Assembly: GCA_965196605.1 (NCBI GenBank)
Contig: CBDAKK010000003.1
Coordinates: forward strand, 1 to 64,000
Length of the DNA: 64,000 nucleotides
Source of the DNA: CBDAKK01 sp965196605
GTDB lineage: Bacteria > Spirochaetota > Spirochaetia > WTKD01 > G963693115
Reading direction: 5' to 3'
In this document: piece by piece, positions 44,579-53,622 of the stretch
Numbering within the stretch: position 1 is the first letter of the stretch
Layout: each line of letters opens with the position of its first letter
Position numbers and translations under genes: made by a program
The notes under the pieces: model-generated
Told to the model about the DNA's origin: nothing
What the model saw: the letters and a program-made list of their open reading frames with translations, nothing else
Database searches by the model: none

Positions 44579-45742
44579 CTACCACTCGGCAATAGCGCCG
44601 TCTTTATAGTGCCATATTGGGTTGCGCCATTGGTGTGGTGTTTTTGCACGTTCTGCTACAACTTCTTCATCAATTTCTACACCCAGTCCCGCGCGAGAGG
44701 GTAACGCTATAAAGCCCTTTGTTATGCCTAGCGCGTCTTTGTTTTGCACGTAATCAAGCACTTCAGCGCCACCTTGCGCGTTGTAATGAATGCCCATGCT
44801 CTGCTCTTGTATAAGCGCGTTATACGCAAGGGCGTTGACGTGCAAAGCGGAGGCAAGCGCAATGGGGCCAAGGGGGCAGTGCAGTGCTACTTGCACGTCG
44901 TAGCTTTCAGCCAAATGCGCAATGCGCAAACATTCGCTTATTCCGCCTGCGTGGGAAATGTCCGGCTGCACTACGTTTACCCCGCCGCGTTCAAGCAAGG
45001 TTTTAAATTCATAGCGCGTGAACATGCGCTCGCCCGTGGCTATGGGTATGCTGCTTAACCCTGCAACTTCCGCTAAGGCGTGCGTGTGCTCAGGCAGCAA
45101 GGGCTCTTCTACAAAAAAAATGCCGTAGGGCTCCAGTGCGCGCAGCAGACGCTTGGCCATTGCCTTGTGCACGCGCCCGTGAAAGTCAAGCGCAATGTCA
45201 AAGTCTGCCCCCACCGCTTCGCGTACCGCAGCAACGCGCTGTATAATTTTTTCCACCGCTGCGGGCGTGTCTATAAACGCGAGAGTCCCGCTTGCATTCA
45301 TCTTGATAGCGCTAAAGCCGCGTTTCTGCGCCTCTCGCGCTTCGCGCGCGGTCTCTTCGGCGCTGTGTGGCATGTCGCCACCTATCCACGTGTACATTCT
45401 CACTTTTTCGCGCACAGGCCCGCCTAACAGCGCGTACACGGGCGCATTGTAGTACTTGCCTTTTATGTCCCACAAGGCTTGGTCAATGCCTGCAATGGCG
45501 CTCATGAGCACGGCACCGCCGCGGTAAAAACCGCCACGGTACATGGTCTGCCACAAGCGCTCTATGTGTAGCGGGTTTTGACCAAGCAGCACATGCTCAA
45601 GTTCTCCCACCGCGCAGCTCACCGTCTGCGCCTTGCCTTCTATAACGGGCTCGCCCCACCCCACCAAGCCTTCATCGGTTTCAATTTTTATAAAACACCA
45701 GCGCGGCGGCACAAGGTATTTTTTTATTGCTGTGATTTTCAT
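44579..45742 (-). CDS. dgoD: D-galactonate dehydratase
   Basis: A 387-aa enolase-superfamily enzyme that turns D-galactonate into 2-dehydro-3-deoxygalactonate. It resembles E. coli DgoD along its whole length: PPRWCFIKIETDEGLVGWGE, MSAIAGIDQALWDIKGK, DFHGRVHKAMAKRL (metal Asp), FFVEEPLLPEH (metal Glu), IPIATGERMFTRYEFK (metal Glu), VQPDISHAGGISE, CPLGPIALASALH, EQSMGIHYN and the C-terminus WRNPIWHYKD. It is the last gene of a TRAP transporter operon, 2 bp after dctM, with an AAGGGGT ribosome-binding site. The transporter therefore probably imports galactonate or a related sugar acid. Confidence 0.93.
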   Translation of the reverse strand: MKITAIKKYLVPPRWCFIKIETDEGLVGWGEPVIEGKAQTVSCAVGELEHVLLGQNPLHIERLWQTMYRGGFYRGGAVLMSAIAGIDQALWDIKGKYYNAPVYALLGGPVREKVRMYTWIGGDMPHSAEETAREAREAQKRGFSAIKMNASGTLAFIDTPAAVEKIIQRVAAVREAVGADFDIALDFHGRVHKAMAKRLLRALEPYGIFFVEEPLLPEHTHALAEVAGLSSIPIATGERMFTRYEFKTLLERGGVNVVQPDISHAGGISECLRIAHLAESYDVQVALHCPLGPIALASALHVNALAYNALIQEQSMGIHYNAQGGAEVLDYVQNKDALGITKGFIALPSRAGLGVEIDEEVVAERAKTPHQWRNPIWHYKDGAIAEW

Positions 45743-45744
45743 GG

Positions 45745-47088
45745 TTACCCCTTAAGCGTGGCTGGCAGCACCAGCGCAATGTTTGGAAACAAAATAAGCA
45801 AGAGCAACAACAAGGCTTGCATTATGATGTATGGCACTACAGCGCGGAAAATGTCAAAAAGCGAAATGTCTTTGGGGGCAACGCTATGCAAATAAAAAAC
45901 GCCGGGGCCAAAGGGCGGTGACAAAAATGATATTTGCATGTTTACGCAAAAAAGAATTCCAAACCACACGGGGTCGTAGCCGAGCTTTGTGATGATAGGG
46001 ACAAAAATAGGCACGGTGAGCATTGCTATGCCAATCCAGTCCATAAACATGCCAAGCAGCATGAGAATGAGCATCATAAAAAGCACAATGGCAACTGGCG
46101 GCCAATCTAGCCCCAGTATCATATTTTCTATAAATACGTTTCCACCTACGAGGTTGTAGGCGCCAACTAAAATATACGCCCCTATGCCTATCCACATAAT
46201 CATGCCGCAGGTTTGCATGGTGGTCTGCAGCGCGTCTTTTACAAGCTTGAGGCTAAACTCGCGCCTGTACAGCGCTATGAGCACAACCGCAACGACGCCC
46301 ACGCTTGCAGCCTCTGTAACAGAGGCTATGCCTAAGTAAATGCTGCCGAGCAAGCTGAAGGCAATGCAGGAAGGGAGCAGAATGTCTCGTATGGCGCGGA
46401 GCGCTTGCGCCTTGGTGATGGGCTGCGCTTTTAGCTCTGCCTTAGAGAGACTTGGTACTTGCTCTGGGCGCAGCATGCCGTAGAGCACTATGTAGAGCAT
46501 GTACATGCCCGCCAAAATAAACGCGGGGATGAACGCGGCGCTGAACAAGTCACCTATGGAGACCGAGGCGGTCAAGCCGTAGATGATGAGCACAATGCTC
46601 GGCGGTACCATGGTGCCCAGCGCGCCGCTTGAGACGCACGTGCCTATGGCAAGGTTTTTGTTGTAACCAAGGCGCAGCATTTGGGGCAACGCGAGTATGC
46701 CTAAGAGTACAGTTTCTCCCCCTATTATGCCCGACATGGCGGCTAAAAACACCCCTATGATAACGGTTTGTATTGCTACGCCACCCTTGAGCCCGCGCGT
46801 GAACAACCACATGGCGTTGTACAAGTCGCGCGCAATGCCCGTTTTGTCGAGCAGCGCGGCCATCAGCACAAACATGGGCACTGCCAAAAGGGAGTACGAA
46901 CTCATAAAGCCGTAGACTCGGTTTGCAATGAGCGGTAGCGTTTGCGCAGAAAACCAGCCCACGACCAAGACAATGGAGATAACGCCCGTGAGAAAGGCGA
47001 GGGGCACGCGCGAGGCGAGCAGTATCAGCATGGCCGCGAAAATTAAAATGGTGATGGGCGCTACGCCCAAAGTGCTTAAGCCGAGCAT
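45745..47088 (-). CDS. dctM: TRAP transporter large permease DctM
   Basis: A 447-aa inner-membrane protein with about 12-13 spans, of the TRAP large-subunit family. Typical segments are SSYSLLAVPMFVLMAALLDKTGIARDLYN, GIIGGETVLLGILALPQMLRLGYNKNLAIG, SSGALGTMVPPSIVLIIYG and, late, GMFMDWIGIAMLTVPIFVPIITKLGYDP with FLSPPFGPGVFYL. It drives uptake with a sodium or proton gradient together with DctQ and the binding protein. The start lies right after the dctQ stop. Confidence 0.93.
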   Translation of the reverse strand: MLGLSTLGVAPITILIFAAMLILLASRVPLAFLTGVISIVLVVGWFSAQTLPLIANRVYGFMSSYSLLAVPMFVLMAALLDKTGIARDLYNAMWLFTRGLKGGVAIQTVIIGVFLAAMSGIIGGETVLLGILALPQMLRLGYNKNLAIGTCVSSGALGTMVPPSIVLIIYGLTASVSIGDLFSAAFIPAFILAGMYMLYIVLYGMLRPEQVPSLSKAELKAQPITKAQALRAIRDILLPSCIAFSLLGSIYLGIASVTEAASVGVVAVVLIALYRREFSLKLVKDALQTTMQTCGMIMWIGIGAYILVGAYNLVGGNVFIENMILGLDWPPVAIVLFMMLILMLLGMFMDWIGIAMLTVPIFVPIITKLGYDPVWFGILFCVNMQISFLSPPFGPGVFYLHSVAPKDISLFDIFRAVVPYIIMQALLLLLLILFPNIALVLPATLKG

Positions 47089-47089
47089 G

Positions 47090-47626
47090 CTAGTTTTTGT
47101 GTTGCCCTCTGCGGAGCGCTGCTATTTTTGCGTATGCGTGCACTGCAGCAAGCGCCACAAACAGCACAAGGGTTGCGCTCATGCTCAGTTTGACCACGGC
47201 GGGGAATATGGAATTCCACGAAGAACCCGTGCGCTCTAAGCGTATGCTGCCGTCAGGGGCAAAGAGCGCCAGCTTTGTCATGGCAAAGACCGAGAGGCTT
47301 AAAAGCACGAGATATAGGAGTGCAACAATGTCGGCAAAAAGCGCAAAAAAGGCCTGTGCCTTTTTGGGGAGTAGATCCACAATGACGGAAACCGCTATGT
47401 GTTTGTTTTTTGCAAATGCGTAAAGTCCACCGTATATCATGGCTATGCCCGCAAGCGCGAGGGCACTTTCATGCACCCACACCGTGGGCTTGTTAAATGC
47501 GTAGCGCATGAGTACTTCGTAGAAGGAAATTACCACAATGCAGGCGTAGAGCCACGAAATCTTTTCGCCTATTGCAATGACCACGCCGTTAGCGCGCGAA
47601 AGAACATTGTGAGAATTGCGCTTCAT
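47090..47626 (-). CDS. dctQ: TRAP transporter small permease DctQ
   Basis: A 178-aa protein with four spans, typical of the TRAP small subunit (VISFYEVLMRYAFNKPTVWVHESALALAG near residue 35 is the family signature). The ATG at 47626 overlaps the dctP stop by one base (TGATG), showing coupling. A longer frame to 47716 overlaps dctP and is not used. Confidence 0.9.
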   Translation of the reverse strand: MKRNSHNVLSRANGVVIAIGEKISWLYACIVVISFYEVLMRYAFNKPTVWVHESALALAGIAMIYGGLYAFAKNKHIAVSVIVDLLPKKAQAFFALFADIVALLYLVLLSLSVFAMTKLALFAPDGSIRLERTGSSWNSIFPAVVKLSMSATLVLFVALAAVHAYAKIAALRRGQHKN

Positions 47627-48678
47627 CACTCTATCATTCCTTGTTTCTTCAAGTAGCTTAAAGCGCTTTCGTAATACTTTTGTGCCATGGGTGACTTTTT
47701 CGCTATGTCCACCCACAAGGTTGCTGCGGTTTCTCGCACCGTCTTTATATCAGCGGAGTTCCATGAAACTATTTCCGCGCCCTTATCAAGCGCATCTTTT
47801 ACCGCAACTTGATCTATATCTTGATGGTTCATAAGAAAAAATTCGCTGTAATACGCAGCTGACGCTTCTAGTATTGCTTGCAAATCGCTCGGGAGTTCAT
47901 CGTATATTTTTTTATTGATGCTCAGTTGCACGGTTGGCATGGAGTGCCAGCCCGGATATATGGGGTACTTTCCGACATCGTTCATTCCCTGCGCTTGGTT
48001 GCGCGCAAAAATGCTGTAATCCGCAGCATCTATGACGCCTTTTTCAAGTGAGGTGTAGACTTCGGAGCCGGGCAAGTTTACGGGAGACGCGCCCAATGCC
48101 TTGAACAAATCTTGTACCAAGCCTTCGGGCGCGCGCAACTTTACGCCTTGTAGGTCCGCTATGCCTCTAATGGGCTTTTTGGAAACAAAGGCTTCAATGC
48201 CTACGGTGCTCACCCCCAAAAGTTGAACTCCATATGAATTGAGGAGTTCATTTGCAATTTCAAAGCCGCCGCCGTAGTAAATAAAGCGCAGAAAATCCCA
48301 CGGTGACTCCCACGCGCCAATGAGGTTTCCAAACAGTGAAAACGCGGCATCTTTTCCGCTAAAATACGAGGGATCGGTTATGTCGCCCTGAATAATGTTG
48401 TTGCCCACCGCATCCAGCGTTTGGTTGTGTTCAACCACTGAGCCCGCAGCTGCAATGCTTATGCGTATGCGCCCATTGGACGCGCGAAAGACGAGGTCTG
48501 CCCACTGCTTTTCAATTTCAAAGGCAATTTCGCCGGGTTGGTCAGAGGACTGAAAGACCCATTCGTATTGAGCCGTCTTGTTTTTGGTTGTGCCTGCTTC
48601 TGCGGCTTTCTCAGCTTTGCCACAAGAGACCATGCCCATGGCCAAAATTGACAGTAATAAGAACGCTATTTTTTTCAT
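47626..48678 (-). CDS. dctP: TRAP transporter substrate-binding lipoprotein DctP
   Basis: A 350-aa binding protein for the DctPQM system, anchored as a lipoprotein (lipobox GMVSC, residues 15-19), as often seen in spirochaetes. Typical DctP segments are EWVFQSSDQPGEIAFEIEKQWADLV, ISIAAAGSVVEHNQTLDAV, GVKLRAPEGLVQDLFKALGASPVNLPGSEVYTSLEKGVIDAADYS and WHSMPTVQLSINKKIYDELP. The Arg in KLRAP normally binds the ligand carboxylate. The ATG at 48678 has GGAGGA upstream. The operon order dctP-dctQ-dctM-dgoD points to a sugar-acid ligand. Confidence 0.92.
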   Translation of the reverse strand: MKKIAFLLLSILAMGMVSCGKAEKAAEAGTTKNKTAQYEWVFQSSDQPGEIAFEIEKQWADLVFRASNGRIRISIAAAGSVVEHNQTLDAVGNNIIQGDITDPSYFSGKDAAFSLFGNLIGAWESPWDFLRFIYYGGGFEIANELLNSYGVQLLGVSTVGIEAFVSKKPIRGIADLQGVKLRAPEGLVQDLFKALGASPVNLPGSEVYTSLEKGVIDAADYSIFARNQAQGMNDVGKYPIYPGWHSMPTVQLSINKKIYDELPSDLQAILEASAAYYSEFFLMNHQDIDQVAVKDALDKGAEIVSWNSADIKTVRETAATLWVDIAKKSPMAQKYYESALSYLKKQGMIE

Positions 48679-48761
48679 AAAATCCTCCGTGTTTTGTTTC
48701 TGCTGGCAATGCATTGGTAGCGCGCACCTTGCAAGTTGCATTGTCATGAAATTATTTTTTT

Positions 48762-48790
48762 ACTGTACTCCTAAATTCCAAAAATGTCAA
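48762..48790 (-). promoter_or_regulatory. Sigma70-type promoter of the dctPQM-dgoD operon
   Basis: On the minus strand, TTGACA (48790-48785), a 17-bp spacer and TACAGT (48767-48762). The ATG of dctP is 83 bp further on. The leader contains a CCTTGCAAG-type palindrome near 48727-48735 that could be an operator. Confidence 0.65.
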
Positions 48791-48918
48791 ATTATTCAAA
48801 AAGAGAATTGCTTTTTCTTATGTGAACAATGTTGCATGGAGTATAGGGCATGCATTTTCGACATTTTTTTGACACAGTGCTGAGTGCAGACCAATTTTTC
48901 CAAAAAACACATGTGTGC

Positions 48919-50085
48919 AGCTTTGCGACACTTGCTATGAGCTCCATTTCTGTGTCGCACCATCCATGGCGCCCCTTCAGCCCCCTCCATGGGGCGGTCG
49001 TCCGCTCCGTTCTATTTAATGTTTCTAGCCATACCCTCGATGGCGCACAATGCGTGCCATCCGAATGAATAACGTATTTAAAATAGCTGCTTGGCAACGG
49101 AAAGAATTCATACAACACTGCGTTAGCAAAATTGCGATAGCTTCCGCGCGCGTAGCGCTCAACACGCATGAGTAATCTCTATACCTCGCACATTAGTCCC
49201 TATGGCGTAGCCCCACAAGATGTTTTTTTCTTTGATGCGAATACTCCATGTCTGCTACGCTGCGCTCCGCAATCTGAATGTCAGCATCCCCTCGCTACGC
49301 TCGTGAGCGTCATCACAGCCGTGCCATGGACGACATAAGAAGCGTTTGCTTAATACGCGGGGGCGTGGGGGCGTGCCCCCACAGCGAGTTTTCTTTTTTT
49401 CTTTGGTACTTTCTTTTTTTCTTTTGATGCAAGTTCCATGTTTGCACCGCACAGCGGTGCTTATGCAGTAGTTTGCATCCCCTCGCTTCACTCGTGAGCG
49501 TCGCACAAAAAGAAAAAAAGAAAGTACGGCCATTCGAGTATATTGCTTATTTGGTGTTGCGTCTTGGCGACAAGAGGCGTTCACACACACCGCGTGAGCT
49601 ATAACACAGAAAGACGCGCATAGCGCAGAATCCGCGTCTTACCCAAAGGGGGTGTGGGGGTAGCTCCCCCACAAAGCACTTATGCAATAGTTTGCATCCC
49701 CTCGCTTCGCTCGTGAACGTCATCACAGCCGTGCGATGGACGACACAAGAAGCGTTTACTTAATACTTGGGGGCGTAGGGGCGTGCCCCCACAGCGAGTT
49801 TTCTTTTTTTCTTTGGTACTTTCTTTTCTTCTTTTTCGTCGCAAAAAAAGAAAAAAAGAAAGTACAGCCGTCCGAAATGTTTGCATAGTGCGCTCACGTC
49901 GTGGCAACAGAAAGAATTCATACAATACCGCGTGAGCTATAACACAGAAAGACGCGCATAGCGCAGCACCGCGTCTTACCCAAAGGGGGTGTGGGGGTAG
50001 CTCCCCCACAAAGCACTTATGCACATCCGGCGTCTTACCCAACAGGGGGGTGGGGATACCCGCCCCCACAAAGACAACGTGTGCA
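48919..50085. repeat. Intergenic palindromic mosaic repeat, locus E (largest)
   Basis: A gene-free stretch of about 1.2 kb between the beta-barrel gene and the dctP promoter. It starts with a block inverse to 9470-9560 (48919-49030), then a block inverse to 36050-36120 (49065-49125). The GCATCCCCTCGCTACGCTCG block then occurs three or four times (49284, 49476, 49696), GTGGGGG-type hairpins at 49364-49382, 49654-49672 and 49991-50009, and TTTTCTTTTTTTCTTTGG tracts at 49398 and 49800. Two direct-repeat periods (about 338 and 419 bp) interleave, showing repeated local duplication. Frames of about 110-130 codons over it are products of the repeats. Confidence 0.85.
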
Positions 50086-50096
50086 ACACAGGTGCA

Positions 50097-50969
50097 TTAC
50101 AAACGGAAGCTAAGCCCTATGGAAACTTGGTTACTCAGCATACCGAAAAAGCGCGGTAAACTTGATATGAGCAGGGTGCTTTGATACTTGGTGTTGAGTT
50201 GCAAAAGTTTTGTAATCTCCCATTCGTGTTTAAATTCAAAGCTTAGTCGAAACCATTCGTGTACTGAGGTTACATGAGGGTTGCTATATAGCGGGAGCAT
50301 TATCTCTTTGTCTGCTTGTCTTTCCATTTGTGGTGTTGCAAAGTTCCACGCGGGGCGTTTTACAAGTGAGAAAACAGGCATGGCAAGCGCAAAGCGTAAA
50401 TTGTGTTTTTGTGCGGGCTGCCATGCTACAAGAATTGAATGACCGAAATCCCACGTTGTAAAAAACGAGAGTACTGGCATGCTTGAGAAAACGTAGCTGC
50501 GTGCTTCTAATGTAGTGGCGACCATGCCGCCTAATGCCAAGTACCACTGTTGCATGCGCACTACCGGAATGAGAAGCCTGTATTCAACAGTACCTTGTAC
50601 TGCAATACGTAAGGAACTTTTGTATGTACCGTTGCCCGGCACCACATGCATGTTGGGACGCGTAAGTTCACCTGCCATTGCTTGAAATATTATTCGATGC
50701 TCATGTCGCGGCGCGCGGTACTCGTAGCCGAATGTAAGTCCGCCTTGTAGCGCGTGGTAAAGCAATGGAGAGATGAGTTTGTCTCGCACTATTGCATAAT
50801 CAAACAGTGCGTTGATCATAATATGATGTGGACGATTACTCTGAAAAGCCTTTGAAGGCGGGGCAGGCTTTGTGTTGTCGAGTTCAGCAGAAAAAGCAGT
50901 ACATGGCAAGACAAAACTTGCGAACATGAGTGCAGCTATTGTACAAGCGTGCAATGCACGCGTACTCAT
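50097..50969 (-). CDS. Putative outer-membrane beta-barrel protein
   Basis: A 290-aa protein with a signal peptide (residues 1-28, cleavage near FSAE). The mature part alternates polar and hydrophobic residues in short strands (GGLTFGYEYRAP, HRIIFQAMAGEL, AVQGTVEYRLLIPVV, WFRLSFEFKHEWEI) and ends VSIGLSFRL, as expected for a small barrel of roughly 10-12 strands. The family is not recognised. Its ATG overlaps, as ATGA, the repaired stop of the upstream S41 peptidase gene, so the two form an operon. Confidence 0.7.
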   Translation of the reverse strand: MSTRALHACTIAALMFASFVLPCTAFSAELDNTKPAPPSKAFQSNRPHHIMINALFDYAIVRDKLISPLLYHALQGGLTFGYEYRAPRHEHRIIFQAMAGELTRPNMHVVPGNGTYKSSLRIAVQGTVEYRLLIPVVRMQQWYLALGGMVATTLEARSYVFSSMPVLSFFTTWDFGHSILVAWQPAQKHNLRFALAMPVFSLVKRPAWNFATPQMERQADKEIMLPLYSNPHVTSVHEWFRLSFEFKHEWEITKLLQLNTKYQSTLLISSLPRFFGMLSNQVSIGLSFRL

Positions 50970-52121
50970 GGTAATTTCTTGAGCAAAATACTAATTGCTC
51001 TATCAAGCATAGGGTCAACTTGTCCTTTATATTCTTGATAATCGGCAGTAGTGATAACCTCTTTGTAGCTCATGGAAACATGTGGTGGGATACCATCTTG
51101 CTCGTAGTTCTTTTTCTTATTTTCAGCAGTAATGCCTTCAGAATACCCCGTGGTGTACGAAAGCCCCCCAACCGTTTGGCATTTGCGCTACCATCATGTA
51201 GCCGGTAATACCCTTAGTAGCTTGCCCAACATGGGTTACGTAGTCAAAACGCCGCAGGGCAAGCGTCATATACTCACCATTGCTGCCTGTGCCACCATCA
51301 GTAATAAGCACAATTGGTTTTGTATATTGTCGCGGCCCCTGTGGCTCAGCGTGCCATGCATACGGTGCTGCAAAGTCGTTTCTACCCGGGCCATTTTTCA
51401 TATACATGTCCATAAAGTGTTTTCTTTCTTTCACAAAACGACCAACTATATGCAGCATATTTCCGGGGTATCCTCCGGGATTTTGCCGAATATCGAGAAT
51501 AAGTCCATCCGTATATGCAAGCCTTGACACAATGGCATCTATGTCGTGCGCCCATTTTTGAACGGTTGTCAACTTCAAATCTTTATTGTCTGCAAAAGTT
51601 CTGATATACACATACCCAAGGTTTTTGCCCTGCGCCTTGTCATCAACTATAGCACCGTACATCATCACTTTGTTGGTGCCGTAGTCTCGTAGTGTTGACT
51701 GTAAGTAATATTGATATACCCTATCGGGCGCATTTTTCGTAAACCCCGATGTTCTTCTATATGAACGATTTGCAATATAAGGATGAAATAACTTGTGTCC
51801 ATATTGTATATTTGTGCCATGTCCCAATGAAAAAGATATGTGGGCATCTTTCAAACGCGCTAATACGTCTTTTAAAACATCCATCAATTCATGGCTTGAC
51901 ATATCACTGCTAATACGAGAACGCGCAGAGCGCATTACTTTATTCCAGCTAAAGTCGTTTTTCGCTTCCTTCCACGCCAACGATGCGTATGAATCTGAAA
52001 TTCTGTCGCGCACGTAATCAAAATTAACAAAGCCATCCATGCGCTTTTCATCAATTCCCATAAAAAGTTCGCATGTACTAAGCGTTGCTATACATACACA
52101 TAAAATTATAAATCGTGTCAT
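50966..52121 (-). pseudogene. S41-family peptidase lipoprotein with a frameshift in a G6 tract
   Basis: The N-terminal frame (52121-51138, 327 codons) encodes a lipoprotein (lipobox LSTC) with S41 features: GYVYIRTFADNKD, GLILDIRQNPGGYPGNMLH and IVLITDGGTGSNGEYMTLALR, where Ser is the likely nucleophile. It stops early at GVF. Dropping one G from the six-G run at 51164-51169 continues the frame as LSYTTGYSEGITAEN, then NYEQDGIPPHVSMSY, the usual S41 C-terminus, to a TGA at 50968-50966. The repaired gene has 384 codons and its stop overlaps the next start as ATGA. It is either a real frameshift, a phase-variable tract or a sequencing error. Confidence 0.82.
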
Positions 52122-52510
52122 ATGCTTCCATATAAAGGAATAGCAACTTATGAATTTGAAACAAGGAAATTGATAAAAATGTTAATGAAAAGTAACAATG
52201 CCACGCGGTTAGGAGCATTGTTTTTATAATTTCATACCTATTGTTTGAGAGATTTGTGAAAGTAACTGGATTGTAATATGCAACACGACACTATAATTTA
52301 AGAAGCACATTATTGCGAATTGCTATCTTTTTTGTGTTGTAGAAATATGATGTGCAAAAAATTGACACCTCCCTTGTACGCATGAAAGTTTTGCAAGAAG
52401 CCGAGCATGCAAACGACCGTACCATTACTAACAAAGAAGTGTTTGTAGAATCAAACGCAATCTGAAATTATTTCGTCAAACTGCGCCTTATTAAAAATTT
52501 ATTTGTTCTT
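52122..52510. other. Intergenic region with a possible gene remnant
   Basis: AT-rich and without a gene of normal size. An open stretch at 52352-52465 (plus strand; ATG at 52382, MKVLQEAEHANDRTITNKEV and a few residues more) has coding-like composition but no ribosome-binding site, and may be the tail of a lost gene. Nothing else stands out. Confidence 0.4.
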
Positions 52511-53446
52511 TTAACTACCAAATTTCACCATGACATGTTTCGTAGGAATAAGAATATAAAATACCGCACCTTTTTTTCCCTTGGCTATCATTACGTACGA
52601 ATTTTTTCCTACTAATATAGGCAGAGACATATTCTTATCTATGGTTATCACTTCCTTGACAATACCATCTTTTAAGGTTATCTCTCTCCACCTTTGTCCA
52701 TTCGGTCCGTCTCGCAACGAAATATCCATGTGGTCTCCATGTTTTTTATGAGCTATATCGTGACTATTATTCCCTTCATAGGATTCCAGATGCGCTTTTC
52801 CTAAGTGTTTATGCCCTTTATGATGAGCTGCCTTAGTGAGAAACATGTCTTTATCTTTAAAATACTTTATTTGGAGCTTGAAGGGACTTTGAAATTTTAC
52901 GCCACTTTTTCCATGTTGGTTATCCTCATACCCGAGATCACCACCTACCAAGGTGCTAACAACATCACCAACTATTTTTCGTATACGATGATTGCCACTA
53001 TCAGAAATGTACATTCTATCTGCGGTATCTATTACTATGCTGGTAGGCTTATTAAAAAGCGCTTCATTAAGCCTATGTCCGTTTTGAAAACCACCGGCAC
53101 CTTTTTTTCCCGCAAAGGTTGTTACTTCACCTTCAGGACTTATTTTTCGTATTACGTTGTTTCCCGTATCAGCGACATACAAAGTCCCTTTTGAGTCCCT
53201 TGAAAACATATGGGGACTGTCAAACCTCGCATCAACACCAACTCCATCTTGATAACCCTTTTCATTAACTGCGCCCGCGAATACATATTTAGCAAGCTCT
53301 TCATCGCTCATTCCTTCTGCTTTTTTAAGTGCTGCCTTTTTCGTAAGCGCAAGACCTTCATCAACATTTGCATCATCACACGCAAACAACAAAAGTGCAA
53401 ACAACACCACAAACATACATTTATACAACTGAATATTTTTAATCAC
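52511..53446 (-). CDS. NHL-repeat lipoprotein, copy 2
   Basis: A 311-aa lipoprotein with lipobox LLFAC near residue 23. The GTG at 53446 is chosen because AGGGAG lies at proper distance and because VIKNIQLYK aligns with the start MIKSIQPLK of the paralogue at 33339. NHL repeats: FDSPHMFSRDSKGTLYVADTGNNVIRKIS, FNKPTSIVIDTADRMYISDSGNHRIRKI and a weaker third. The C-terminal domain has DHMDISLRDGPNGQRWREITL and ends PTKHVMVKFGS, as in copy 1. A His/Lys-rich stretch (AAHHKGHKHLGKAH) separates the two parts and might bind metal. Probably a surface or periplasmic binding protein. Confidence 0.83.
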   Translation of the reverse strand: MIKNIQLYKCMFVVLFALLLFACDDANVDEGLALTKKAALKKAEGMSDEELAKYVFAGAVNEKGYQDGVGVDARFDSPHMFSRDSKGTLYVADTGNNVIRKISPEGEVTTFAGKKGAGGFQNGHRLNEALFNKPTSIVIDTADRMYISDSGNHRIRKIVGDVVSTLVGGDLGYEDNQHGKSGVKFQSPFKLQIKYFKDKDMFLTKAAHHKGHKHLGKAHLESYEGNNSHDIAHKKHGDHMDISLRDGPNGQRWREITLKDGIVKEVITIDKNMSLPILVGKNSYVMIAKGKKGAVFYILIPTKHVMVKFGS

Positions 53447-53622
53447 AAGATATTCTCCCTTATTAAAATAGCTAGATATTACTAATATTATGTATAGGAT
53501 ATAATTGTATTTTTTCAAAAAAGAATTTGGGAAAATAAAAATTATAAGTAAAAATAAAATTAAATAAAAATTTATAAACGATACAATTTAAGAATAGTTT
53601 ATAATTTTTTGATAGAGGACAC

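Noticed and set aside
49255..50069. Frames of 111 and 129 codons in locus E containing CDDAHERSEGM-like text
   Set aside because: Translation of repeat DNA; the same phrase appears in another frame on the opposite strand in locus C.
9246..50085. Mosaic repeats as a CRISPR array
   Set aside because: Spacing is irregular, blocks are longer than CRISPR repeats and occur in both orientations, and no cas gene is present.
52382..52465. 27-codon frame beginning MKVLQEAEHAND
   Set aside because: Too short, no ribosome-binding site, not recognised; recorded only as a possible remnant.
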